Shown here piece after piece: positions 35,514 to 46,407 of a stretch of 64,000 bases of DNA. Both the position numbers and the translations under genes were made by a program. The notes beneath the pieces were generated by a model. It made no database searches. It was given only the letters and a program-made list of their open reading frames with translations, and was not told the DNA's origin. Position 1 is the stretch's first letter. Each line of letters starts with the position of its first letter. The DNA lies in NCBI RefSeq assembly GCF_018873765.1, contig NC_057916.1:27441501-27505500 (forward strand). Reading direction: 5' to 3'. This stretch comes from Telopea speciosissima (taxonomy: Eukaryota; Streptophyta; Magnoliopsida; Proteales; Proteaceae).

Positions 35514-37006
35514 GTAGAGACATCTAGGAATTGTTGTTGTTTTGATTTTCTTGGATAAGAACTTGAAACTAGATTTGAAATTACAGGTTTCAGAAAATTC
35601 TAATGAGAAAAGGACTCCTGAAAATCGATGTATAATTTGGATCTTGAGTACTCTAAGAGACCCCACATGTTTAGTGGAACAGGTGGAACTGCTACCTGGT
35701 TAAGGTTGTTTCAAAAGTGAGCTCAAACAAACTCAAATACACATCAATGCTCTTGTTACTGAAACACTCTTTAGTTGTGCTCTCTACACTTTGTTTATTG
35801 TATAACTCATTGAATGTCAGGTTGGAAATTTCCAGCCCAAGCCAAACTTGAGGTCTGAAAATGCCAAGCCACCTTTAGGTTGGGTTGAGGGGAACTGAGT
35901 TGCAGCCTTACCAACAATATATTCCAGCTTTCTAACCACTCTTTAAATATTTCTGAGACTGCTTTTGGATCAATGGATATTGGTCAATTAAGTCTCTTTC
36001 TCTGTATATGTTGATTGGGTTGTGCTTAAATGATCCATTAAACATAAGACTCTACTGCTGTTGCTTCTTGGAGTTCTATTGAATGTTGAAGAGGAATTGA
36101 TCTTTATTTTTTGTTTTTTTTCACCTTGTAGCAGCTCCTTTCTCTGTATCTCATCGTAATTGTTCATAGGCTTGATGCTGATTTTTGAAGAGAAAGGGAA
36201 AGACTGAAAGAACCCTTTGTTTTTCCCCCTGCAGGGATAGAGGTATTCAGGGAGTGTTCTTATATGTGTTTCTCTTCTTGGTGCAGGAAGCTCTTCCTAG
36301 AGCCATTACTTGATTGAAAATGGATGCGTTTCTTTCAAAGTCATGGCCAGATTAAAAAGCTTGATGGGATAAATCAACCAGAGTTTTTCAGAGAATGTCC
36401 AAGGGCCAGATGCATTTCTTTCAAAGTCATGGCCAAATTAAAAAGCTTGATGGGATAAATCAACCGGAGTTTTTCAGAGAATGGCCAAGGGCCAGATACA
36501 TATCTTTCAAAGTCATGGCCAGATGCCATTTCTCTTCTTGGTGTAGGAAGCTCTTCCTAGAGCCTTTTTTTTTTTTTGTTGTTGTTGTTTTTCACCTTGT
36601 ACTCTTTGGTTGATTGAGGAAAAATCCAACCAGTTGTGGATAGAATTTCTTTTATCCAGCTTGTCATTGGAAATCGTTTTATTTTTATCTTCCACACAAG
36701 GTTGGAGAAATGCAGAAGAGGAATGTTGAATGTTTGCATTTTGAATCATTAGGGTAGAATTTACAGCTTGGTTTTGCTTCAATGGTCATTAATTACTATA
36801 AATGTCTGCCCACCTATTTATGAATGTCCGATAATATCCCCCCATTGATGTGCGATACCCTCTCCTGACCATCCAAATTATTAGAATTCAGAGGCTCTCT
36901 AATTGCCTAAGCACATTTGAGTGTGGGTCTCAATGGGGTAGCGATGATGTGTTTTCAAACATTATTTCAAATTCAGCAAAATTCTGTTATATATAACAAA
37001 AGCTTG
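35514..37006. other. Right interior of the Harbinger-like element
   Basis: No gene recognised. Contains the 86-bp tandem repeat at 36325-36527. Confidence 0.4.
36325..36527. repeat. 86-bp tandem repeat, about 2.4 copies
   Basis: Units start at 36325, 36411 and 36497 with TTTCAAAGTCATGGCCA and GGATAAATCAACC. The copies differ at only a few bases. The tract is itself flanked by a direct repeat, TTTCTCTTCTTGGTG...GAAGCTCTTCCTAGAGCC, at about 36269 and 36528, so a larger segment was duplicated. Confidence 0.85.
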
Positions 37007-37065
37007 AAATGACCGACGCACCCCCTTGGTCTTTTTCACCTTTTCAGAGGGTGCGTCAGTCATTT
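37007..37065. repeat. Short palindrome with the MITE core
   Basis: AAATGACCGACGCACCC pairs with GGGTGCGTCAGTCATTT. It resembles the ATGACC/GGTCAT core shared by the palindromic MITEs and sits in the right subterminal part of the Harbinger-like element. Confidence 0.5.
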
Positions 37066-37537
37066 CGCGGGCGGCTATGCCTGGGCGTAGGTACACGCCG
37101 TGCTACAATACGGGTTAGTATTCCTTTTTCCATAAATTATTAAGAAAGAGCCTTAATAAGTGAAAGTTAGTAAAATGGGTTAGATTACAAATTTAAAAAA
37201 ATTTTACATTAATTTCACAGACAACCAAACAACTTAGCAAAATTAATTTCACTTTACTTCCTTTACAACCAAACGACTTAAAAGGGAAAAAAAAATTCCC
37301 ATCACTTCTCTTCCCTTTCCCATTTTCCTTGCAACCAAACAAAGCCTAAGGTATTTCATAACATGTTGTACATGTAAGTTTTTGCTGTATTGAATCTGAA
37401 TTATATACCTCTTCTCATACGCTTGCATATCTATATCTACATATGTAGTTAGATGACGATGACACTTGTCCTTTTTATTTCCGTGAATGTCTCTTTACGC
37501 AGAGTGGGTGAAACAAATGTCATTACCTGACCTTACA

Positions 37538-37554
<17 letters not shown>

Positions 37555-37581
<27 letters not shown>
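37555..37581. repeat. (GT)n-(GA)n compound microsatellite
   Basis: A GT run (about 37539-37556) passes directly into a GA run ending at about 37581, next to the palindromic MITE. Confidence 0.8.
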
Positions 37582-37596
37582 GGGTATGGAGGAAAA

Positions 37597-37760
37597 TTAT
37601 CTCCTCCAGTTCCCTGCACGGCCAGTTCTCCAGTTCCTCTAATAGGAAGGTGGTGGACCCCACTTGGGCAGAGAGTTCTGGCAGGGGTAGGGTGGTCATT
37701 CCAACCCTCCTTGTTAGAGGTACTGGGCAACTCGGCCAGGCAGGGAACTGAAGGGGATAA
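37597..37760. mobile_element. GC-rich palindromic MITE, family 1 (copy D)
   Basis: TTATCTCCTCCAGTTCCCTG at 37597 pairs with the complement ending GAACTGAAGGGGATAA at 37760. The core has GGTGGTGGACCCCACTTGGG and GGTAGGGTGGTCATTCC. It is oriented opposite to copies A and B. Confidence 0.65.
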
Positions 37761-38354
37761 AGATTCGGGGTATGAGCACTATTAGGCATCGATACCGGTT
37801 TACGATCACTCTCTCCCAATGGTTGAACTAATCTACAAGCACCCTTGATCCCCTTGATCTGGGAAAGGAAGGGAATTCTTTCTTTTCAAAAAAGAAATTA
37901 CGGGTGAGATAGAACCAAAATAGGAGCGAGATGAAGGGTTGAGATTAAAATGGAATTTGAGATGTTTAGAGATTCAAAAAAAATCGATCTGATCTAGGTC
38001 ATAATCCATATGGGACTCTCAAAGGTTTTAATAGAGGATAGATCACAAGGTATTGAAGAATAACAGATTAATGTACAAAAAAAGTTTAATAAGAAATTGA
38101 ATCTCCTATCGGGGAAAAGAAAAAAAGGCAAGTAAGAAAGATTGAGAAGTATAATTTCTCTTGTAATGTTTTTCTCATATAAAACATCAATCAATTTAAT
38201 AATAATAATAATAGAAATATACAATAGAATAGTAATAATTCTATAATATGAAAACCAAGAGACTGATCCTCTACCAAGGTATTAAATAAAAGCTATGTGA
38301 TCATTACCAAAAAACAAAGAACAATAAAAGTAATGTAGCACTCAATGATACATG
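37761..38354. other. 5' flank of the tRNA gene
   Basis: AT-rich with short TAA/ATA repeats at about 38200. CAATGATA lies 6-13 bp before the tRNA, giving the upstream CAA motif usual for plant tRNA genes. Confidence 0.4.
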
Positions 38355-38427
38355 GCCGTCTTAGCTCAGCTGGTAGAGCGCATGGCTTTTAACCATGTGG
38401 TCGTGGGTTCGATTCCCACAGACGGCG
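38355..38427 (+). tRNA. tRNA-Lys (anticodon UUU)
   Basis: 73-nt cloverleaf without intron: acceptor GCCGTCT pairs with AGACGGC, discriminator G. Box A is TAGCTCAGCTGG and box B GGTTCGATTCC. The anticodon stem CATGG/CCATG encloses the loop CTTTTAA, so the anticodon is TTT. All stems pair. It is a nuclear-type gene, alone in an intergenic region, and looks functional. Confidence 0.96.
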
Positions 38428-38670
38428 ATTCTGATTTACACTCTCAGTTAGACAGGATTTTGGATAAATGAAGTTTTCCATTTGTTATTATATACAGCCA
38501 TGCAGGGCTTGAAAATCGGCAGTTTGCCGTCCTTTTTCTTTCATGTCTCTTGTTTTTTTTTTTTTTTTTTTTTTCTTTTCTCTTTTCGATTCTCACATGA
38601 TAAATAAATTATTTTTTTCATTAATCCATTTTAATATGACCCATCATTTTCAATTCACGGGAAAGAGAAA
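38428..38670. other. tRNA 3' flank
   Basis: AT-rich with a T run of about 23 at 38551-38574. No gene. Confidence 0.4.
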
Positions 38671-38834
38671 GCTACATGATTGCGTGCAGCATGACTTTTG
38701 TGTCTAGACACAAGACCGTGTGAAATGACCGTCACATCCTCAGGGATTTCCACCTTTCTATGGGGACACGATGATCATTTCATGTGACCCTCTGTCTAGG
38801 TGCAGGAGGCGCACTCCGCACATGACCAGGTAGC
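38671..38834. mobile_element. Palindromic MITE with CTAGACACA motif
   Basis: GCTACATGATTGCGTG and GTGTCTAGACACA at the left pair imperfectly with CTGTCTAGGTGCAGG and ACATGACCAGGTAGC at the right. The core has GAAATGACCGTCACATCC against GATGATCATTTCATG. Fragments of the same family lie at about 17758-17900. Confidence 0.5.
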
Positions 38835-39481
38835 ATTTTTTCCCCCTCATATATTTTAGTTAATCCCAAGACATTTTACTTATTTTATGTGTCAAGTATG
38901 ATTCAACAATTATTGCTTATTAAATTAATTATTATTTTCTTAATTAACCAAATTGATGCGTGGGCTAGTATTCGAGTGAGATATACCAATTTTTATTTGA
39001 TTTAGTGCTGTCAGTTTTGTGGTGCAAATCAAAACCTAACCGGACAGAAAACCTATGAAATCTAAACTGGATCATTTTTCTACGGTGCAGTCATATGGAA
39101 TTCACATAGGACCGCATGTTTTTATTTTTTGGTAAGATACATAGGACCACATGATCAAAATAGAAGAAAGTGTAATGTACTTGGGAAAGGGAAGGGATGG
39201 GAGGCCAACAGGCCACCCGTATTTGCAATTTGTTTTCTCGTGACTAATATCTTCTTCTGAGTTAAAAAAGAAGATGTTGATGATAATCTTTCAATTTAGT
39301 AGTAACACACCGTGATACCAGGCCCACTGTTTATCTAATGGTCTTGTGGTTCTAGTAGTAATTATTCCAATCTAATTGTAATTAAGGCCAGGTCCCTAGG
39401 AATTATCAATATCGATGAAGAGCGATAAATTCTTCAGTACACCCTCTTCACGCTGCCTATCTTGCGTGCTACGCAAGCATA

Positions 39482-39560
39482 GGGCTGCGTGCAATGATCG
39501 CCTTACCCTTACTTGGGCAAGGTGCTCAGGCAAGGGTAAGGTAGTCATTGCGCGTGGCCC
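39482..39560. mobile_element. GC-rich palindromic MITE (copy J)
   Basis: GGGCTGCGTGCAATGATCGC followed by CTTACCCTT pairs with AAGGGTAAG followed by GTAGTCATTGCGCGTGGCCC. The arms are about 29 bp with few mismatches around a central TTGGGCAAGGTGCTCAGG. Confidence 0.65.
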
Positions 39561-40280
39561 TGTGTCTGCACAGTTAACTATTAAGTAATAATCAAACCCA
39601 TAACAACCAAGAATCTTTTTTCCGCCTACTATGGAACCCCAACAATATCCTCTCGAGTTCGGGTTCCCAGGCCTTGGCTTTCCCCCAAGTTTGGCTTGCC
39701 ACAACCTTGGCTCTACTTGTTAGAGACTTGGGTGGAACCCATCCTTAAAAGCTAATAAAGAGGGTGCTCAAGTACTTATTAACCCACCCACATCATCATT
39801 CATATCCGATGTGGGATTATTTTTTTCGCCTACCGTTGTACCGCATGGAACCCCAACACATTTCACTCACCCCTTGTCAGGGTACAGAAGTGGTGTCTGG
39901 CACGATCAAGTGGCGTTCTTTCTCACAAACTACAAATAGACAAGATTGAAGATAAATAATTACCTCCTACTACATTGGGGGCATTCATTTAGTGGGCCGA
40001 AGGAGATTCTATTACTGAAAGATGCATTGGATCTTTAATAGCATTTGGAATGAAATTAGGGATGTATGCTCTTATTTCTTTCACTTTGTTTTTCAATTGC
40101 GTGAAGATACAAACAATGTAAGTAATAATTCATTTATTTTCTGGTTTTACTTTTAAATTGTAATAGAGCCAAGTCCAGCCCAGGGTTGAGATATCCCAGC
40201 CTATCTCCTCAGCCCCAGCCTAATTATCTCGGGCCAGGACGGGACTAGACTAATCATTAGGGACCACAGGCTGATCTAAC

Positions 40281-40412
40281 GCGACATGGTGTGTAGCGTC
40301 CATCCGATGGCCTGCAACATATGGGTATACAATCCAACAACCCCCTTGTGTGTTGGGCAACGTGCCTGAGCATGTAGGGCGGTTAGATGGTGCGCTACAC
40401 ACCATGTCGTGC
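40281..40412. mobile_element. Palindromic MITE (copy K)
   Basis: GCGACATGGTGTGTAGCG (40281-40298) pairs with CGCTACACACCATGTCG (40393-40409) almost perfectly. The inner half is weakly palindromic and includes TTGGGCAACGTGCCTGAGC. Confidence 0.6.
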
Positions 40413-41837
40413 TACGGAGGACCTAAATCCGCCTGGTTGCACTCTTGATCGGAATTGGGCAGATCGATGGAATCCTCACCTGGCTATATATGTGCTATCC
40501 TGGAAGAAGGTTTTTGGCCTTTTGGGACATGAACCCGGTTGGCCCAGCCGCCTTTTGACCAGCCTAGGCTACATCTTGGGGGCCAGGCATCAGCCTATCC
40601 TCTAAGAACACTATGGTCTATTTATGTTTACTCTGAATTTAGCTTTGGGTAAGGTTTAGACATTGGAAGAAGGTATTTGACCTTGTTCTCACTATATCTC
40701 TGTTCTAATCTATTATAGCTGTGAGTGATGTAGTAAATTGCTAGACCAACAAACTTTTAATGAAGGTCCAAAACCACCTTTTCTTGGTCAGAACTCTATA
40801 ATTCCCTTCTTACTAGTGCATCTTCCCTTTTGAGAGCTGGATATACCAGAAATAGACCGCTGAGCACTCTTTGAGTAGAAGGAGACGTATTGTGGTGTTC
40901 CTTCAGTATTCCTCCTATTAAGGGTGGAACTGTTCTGGTTCTTAATAGGTCCTAGGCATTGTTCCAATATATATCTAAAATTCCCAAATTCATTCCTAAA
41001 AAGAAATCTATTCCTTGGCATATAAATAAAGCTATGATCTAAATACTAATTAAACACAGAAATCTCCTTTCCTAACCTCATAAATAATCCAAATTTTCAA
41101 AATCCATATCACCAAATAAACACCATAATCGGTTCCTACTCAGTCATTCAGTTCCTATTTAGTTATTTGATTCTGGAACCGGTGGTGTCCCAATTATTAA
41201 TTGGGTGACAGTTCCAGTTTACTTTGGTTTGATTCCAAGAGTCCCGAGGGATGTGATCCCAAATTGACACCCTTTATGTGGCAAAATTTTGAAAAAAGTA
41301 AAAAGAAATAAGGGTTAATTTCAGAGACACCCCCTGTATGTATATGAAATATCACGGACATATCAAACTTCGGAAAAATATCAACCTTCCCTCTAACGAT
41401 AAGTACAGTTAGCACTCAAAATTGAAATGTCCATTTTAACCCCAAAGTAGTTCTTTAAATAAAAGGTAAAATACACGTACTCCCCCTTAGAATGCACCCA
41501 ATATTCCTCGTACCCCCTAAGCGGCTCAATATTCCACGTAGCACCCTTGCTTAACATCCCAAATGCCATTTAAGTCCACACCAGGTATTAAATGCTATAA
41601 AATGATCAAGCTACCTTTTCTTCTATCTTTTCTAAAATTTGAAAAGACCTAATTACCTTGAGTTATTTGCTAAAATTTAAAAAAACTAAAATGCCCTCAT
41701 CTTCCCCAAATCACCATCTTCTTTTACATACCCACCACCACCACCACCATCACCACCACCACCACCAAATCATCATCTTTAGATAACGAGCTGATGATAC
41801 TGAATCAGTTTGACAAGGACGACGACACGTCCGAGTT

Positions 41838-43234
41838 TTATCTCCGCTCCCATGACTCGGCCAAATTGGTAAACGCAGTCTTTGACGATCCACCTTCAGC
41901 CCATGAAGCCAAGGCCTTCTCCCTCATTTCCCTACACCGCTCTCTCATCTCTGTTCCCTCCTCCGAGTCCATCAACGCTCTGACTCGCTTCTCAACCTCG
42001 GCAGCCACCACAATCCCATCCTCCTCCGCCACCTCCATTGGCATAGCTAACTTCATCTCCTCCAACAAAACCACCTTATTCACTTCCTGTTCTGCATAGA
42101 GCGGCCAAGCCAGCAATGGCACCCCAGCGCACACCGCTTCTAAAACCAAGTTCCACCCACAGTGAGTCACGAATCCACCCACCGATTCTCGACTCAACAC
42201 CTCAACCTGCGGCGCCCACGACTTCACCGCCAGTCCCCTGTCTCTGGTCCGATCAAGAAACCCCTCCGGCATCACAGCGTTAAGATCGAAATCATCCGTG
42301 GCCGATAACAAAGACCGTCTGTCACTATTGGAGGACTTCGCACCACCCACAAGAACCTCTGGCCACTCCTCTCAAGCCCCGCGGCGATCTCTGCAATCTG
42401 TTTCGCCGGGAAAACGCCGCGGCTTACGAAGCTCAAGAACACAATGCTTCGACTCGGTTGCACGTCAAGCCACTTCAAGCAATCTGACTCACTAGATTGA
42501 TCTATGGGTTGTACAACTAATGGTCCAATACAGAAAAAAGCCGGCATTTGTTCTCTGACCGCCTCGATTACTCTAGGCTCTAGTGCTTCAAAGCTGTTTG
42601 ATATAATTCCCCTTGATTTGGTGAGATGGTTTGACAAGTCCAACATATCATCGTAGAACTCATTGTTCCGATCAAGTAAAACTTGCGGCATCTGTGCAGC
42701 ACGAATTGGGGGCAAGCCTGGGATGTCGAGATTTGTGTTGCCAAGCTCCCTGAGGCTCTTGTCAGTCTGGTTATGAATCGTTGTAAGGTAAAGGAAGACG
42801 GAGAGACCAGAGGCACCGCTCGGCACGTAGTTGTAAAGAGGGATGTTTAGGTCGGCGGCAATAGGGAAGGCAGAGTTGCAGAAGAAATCGATCACAAGGG
42901 CTGCAATGGAGGAAGAGTTGGAGATGGTTTGGAGGGTGTGGAGGAGGTTTGGATTGTTGCGGTGGATGATTTGGAAGATGGTGGGGGATGAAGATTCAAT
43001 TTTGGGAAGAGCAGGGAAGCGGTGGAAGACGATTGATGGGTCTGTTTGGGAGACATGATCGATGTAAGAATCTACAGCCGGGATGTTGAATGAGTCGCCT
43101 GACATGAGGAGGACTGTGACGGAGAAGCGGTGGCGTTGGTGGTGGTGTCGGTGGTGGTGGTGGTGGTGGGTATGCAAAAGAAGATGATGATTAGGGAAAG
43201 ATGAGGGTACTTTAATCTTTTCAAATTTTAGCAA
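41838..43234 (-). pseudogene. UGT88-like glycosyltransferase pseudogene inside the Pack-MULE
   Basis: Family 1 UDP-glycosyltransferases of the UGT88 group glucosylate small phenolics in the cytosol. Seen here: IPLYNYVPSGASGLSVFLYL, DIPGLPPIRAAQMPQVLLDR, GIISNSFEALEPRVIEAV, GQRFLWVVRSPP, and a PSPG box from WAPQVEVLSRESVGGF through HCGWNLVLE to WPLYAEQ (Ser to Leu at HCGWN-S). The reading frame 43234-42272 breaks at about 42345 by loss of one base and continues in 42350-41838, ending ESWERR-stop. The true N-terminus with the catalytic His (GIGH region) is missing. The first approximately 27 codons are read from the MULE TIR, then a His tract from GTG/CAC repeats. FGSRG is FVSRG. It is a chimeric, inactive copy. 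Confidence 0.88.
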
Positions 43235-43864
43235 ATAGGTCAGGGCAATTAGGTCTTTTCAAATTTTAGAAAAGATAGAAGAAAGGATAGTTTGATCATT
43301 TTATAACATTTAATACCTGATGTGGTAGGGGTGTCAATAATACCGGCTGGCCCGAACCGCCCGAACCCCCCGAGCGGCCCGAACCCGACCCCGATCTGCA
43401 GAAGGGCGGGTCGAGGTTGAGATTTTGGCTGACCCTCGGCGAGGGTCGGGTCGGGTCGGGTCGGGCTCAACATGGCGGGCCTAGCCGGCCCCCCCTGACC
43501 CACTGAATTCTTTATAAGCCTTTATATGGCTGAAAATACCAAAATACCCCTAAGAGTGATAAATAACCCTAATCCCATATGGCCATATTCCTTTTTGTTT
43601 TCACTTTTCACATTTTCGGTCTTCCCATTCTTCTTCTTCATCCACGAGAAGCGAGAAAGCCGCCGCTCGACGACTAGCCCCTTCTTCTTCCTCGGTTCCT
43701 CCTTCCCAAATTCGCATCAAGGAGTCAAGGACTCAAGGTATGTTCTAATATTCAGCACTTCATTCTTATTTGGGTCTTTCCCCATCCTCGCAAGCAGTCT
43801 TGCTAGTACTCAAAATCAATTTATTGTCTGAACTACTCAAAATCAATTTATTGTCTTCAATGAA

Positions 43865-44520
43865 TCATGATTGAGAAAGAAAGTAGACCTGAAGATGTAG
43901 ATTGTAAAACACTACGCCCTGATGAAGCAGAGGCTGAAACATTAGACACTTCAAGGCCCTCTTCTTCCAAATTAAGCAAAACCTCTGGACAGTGAACTTC
44001 TCATGTTCGACTCCCACATATCTGAATCATTACTTCTCTTTCTTCAATTTGACTCACGAAACACTTGGTAATGATCTTCGAACAATCCCATTACTTTGAT
44101 TAGTATCGATGTGGATTTGATCTCCTTTCTTGTGAATACTTGATAGGATGTCCTGTTTTCTCTGTTTCAGCTTCTCAACTTGTTTTTGCAGCTCGGGTAT
44201 GTATTTTAAAACCCGAGAAATCGTCGCGAATGCTTAGTTTCTCTGCAATTTTACCCAATTGAAAAATATACCATTAGAACTTTGGGAACTAAAGCATAAC
44301 CAAAGGCAATTAGATTAAGAAAAGTTTTAATTTTTTTTTAAAGTACCGTTTGATCAGCCCACGGAAGTATTGATCTAAGAGAAGCATAGAGAGTGTTTAA
44401 TTTCTTGCGGCGATCACGTTCGCTGGCATTATGATTCAGCTTCTTGATTAAGGATGGATCAATATTGGTAATGGCACTAGGCTTAGGTACCCTTTGTAAA
44501 TGGGAAGGATGCAAGAACAT
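43865..44520 (-). pseudogene. Subgroup Ib bHLH transcription factor remnant (bHLH38/39/100/101-like)
   Basis: Subgroup Ib bHLH proteins control iron-uptake genes with FIT. Exon 1 (44520 to about 44347) encodes [20 protein letters not shown] and [13 protein letters not shown], the basic region and helix 1, ending at a GT donor. After an intron, 44247 down to about 43990 encodes KLSI, then with one base lost ATISRVLKYIPELQKQVEKL, the helix 2 end. A further stretch to 43889 has SQIEEREVMIQIC, LEEEGLEVSNVSASASSG and, after another lost base, FYNLHLQ. Frameshifts and a stop make it a pseudogene. Intron position is kept, so capture was from DNA, not mRNA. Confidence 0.85.
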
Positions 44521-45179
44521 TTGAAGTATTTATTTGGATCCCTTGCATAGCAGCTCACGAAATGGAAAGAGCTTTGAATGCATAAAAAATAAATGAAAAC
44601 TCATCAACTTTCTTTTTGTGTCCCTTCTCTCTTCTAGCTAACTGCCTCTTCTTGTAATGTTATGAGCTTCCTTTCTATGTATAGGTTGAAGATTGAAGGT
44701 AAACCTCTCTTTGGAGGTTGCAAACATTGCCACTCCTATGAATGGGGCTTAAGCCAAACAATATGACTTATTCTAAGAAAATGAGTATTCTTTTGCGATA
44801 ATATAATTTGGGTTTTGGTTTAATGATTTCACTTATGAACCAGACAAAAAACAAAAAAAAACAAAACTTATGTGTTCAGGAAAAGACTGTTTTGGGGCAT
44901 AATATGTTGGTGTTTTAAAGTTTCAAAACATCTTCTCCCCCTTGTGCTCACTTATTTCGTGTCTTTAGTTCTCTTGTGCTACTTTTTGAATAGTCCCACA
45001 TTGAAAACTTGAGAAAGTTTGATGGGGGTATATATGTAGGAATTAATCTTAATTGGACATAGGGTTTTGGAGGCCGGGAAGTCTCCCTCCTCTCTTGAGT
45101 TGGGTTTGGGGTACTTTTTAAATTGCAAACCGAGCTCGGTCAGGCCAAGGCCAAATCAAGGTCAAGTGTGGGCGTGGAT

Positions 45180-45192
45180 TAGGGGTGTCAAT
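45180..45192 (+). repeat. Internal copy of the hAT left terminus
   Basis: TAGGGGTGTCAAT followed by GATACCCGGC closely matches the outer left end at 43326 (followed by AATACCGGC) and has the same orientation. The bHLH remnant lies between the two left ends. Confidence 0.8.
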
Positions 45193-46407
45193 GATACCCG
45201 GCTGTCCATGAATTCTGCTGGCCTTGAATTCTGCTGGCCTTCTTGGCTCATCTTTTTTTCTTCCAAAGGCCAGTAGCCATAGGTAGTTGGATACAAAGAA
45301 GAAGTAGAAGAAGAAAGGGCCAACATGATTGTTTAATCTGTTGTTGTATGGGTAATTGATAGGATTGAAACTTTTGTTTTAGGGGTAATTAAAGAGGTTA
45401 GAAGATGCTTTGGAACTCCTCTGGGAAGTAAGATGAGCCAATATGGAATTCATATTTATACCCTATGATTATCATATCTTGACTTGTAATGAAATGGGAA
45501 ATATATTAAAATAAATGATAGTTTCTTTTATTTATTTTTTAAATTTAATAGTTGAAAATCTATACATTGAATGTAAGCAATCTGATAATTGGTTTTTCTT
45601 CTTGTTTAATAGTTGGTGAGGCCATGGACCCCACTCCCATAACCTCTGTTCGGAATATGTTGTCTCGAAAATTAACAATAAATAAATAAAATAAAAGGTG
45701 TTTCATTGCATAAGCGTATATATGTATATACAATGTGAATTGAATTAATAAACTTGTCTATTATATTATTTGAAACAAGTATCCCGTGCTTGATACGTAA
45801 ATAATCCAAGTGTTCAAGTACGTTAGGTGGTTTCCTACAATTTCTTCAAGTAAACCAGGGTCTGTAGGATAGATTTCTTCTAACAGAAATCATAAATGAT
45901 GGAGTTAAGGGAAGCAGCAAAAGGAGAAGTTAGAATGAAAGGGTACCCCGAATTTATCATCTTGGCTTAGGACTTCATTAAAATCACCAATAATCATAAA
46001 AGGGTAGGTTAGATTTACAAGAAACTATGATGAGATCACTTTTAATTTTTTTAAAGGATTTGTTTTGTTATACTCTTAGATGATAGATATAGAGTCAAAG
46101 TATCGAGACTTTGGCACCACTTTCTAGTGTTTAGTAGTAAATTTACACTAGTAAATTAATTTAACTTAGGGAAAATTACATCCCCTCCCCTGTACTTTGT
46201 CTTAATTACACGTTCTTCCCTTTGATGTATCAATGAGTGGGAGCAAGTCTCCTTCTTCTTCATTAATGTATCAATCGAGTGGGAGCTCATCACTCACACC
46301 ATGTATCAATCATATAGAGCAAGTCTCCTTCTTCTTCACTATTTTCTTCAACTTATTGTTTCAAAGATCTTACACATGTCTGAATTTTTGAATTTGTACA
46401 GATCTCA

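Larger units (their letters stand above)
25325..37346. mobile_element. PIF/Harbinger-like element split by a copia retrotransposon
   Basis: GGCTTTGTTTGGTTGCAAGG at 25325 and its exact complement ending at 37346 form a perfect 20-bp TIR. TAA flanks both ends (25322-25324 and 37347-37349). Subterminal copies of GTTTGGTTG recur inside both ends. Removing the copia element (27307-35513) leaves about 3.8 kb with no recognisable DDE or Myb-like transposase, so it is non-autonomous or decayed. Assignment rests on TIR wording and 3-bp TSD only. Confidence 0.5.
38835..41311. other. Intergenic, mixed repeat debris
   Basis: No gene recognised. It contains palindromic MITEs at 39482 and 40281. 39600-39950 reads like LTR-type text (a GATGTGGGATTATT motif and two GGAACCCCAACA boxes). 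41150-41280 ends in AATTGACACCCTTTATG like a hAT right end, but its left partner was not found. Confidence 0.4.

Noticed and set aside
42298-43058. Plus-strand frames over the UGT region
   Set aside because: They are antisense shadows of the UGT88-like frame, which has the recognisable PSPG box on the minus strand.
41838-43234. A working UGT88 enzyme
   Set aside because: Missing catalytic N-terminus, a frameshift at about 42345 and changed PSPG/FGSRG residues.
43526-43831. 101-codon plus-strand frame in the hAT left part
   Set aside because: Low-complexity Phe/Ser-rich translation of CT-rich DNA, with no domain or codon pattern to support it.
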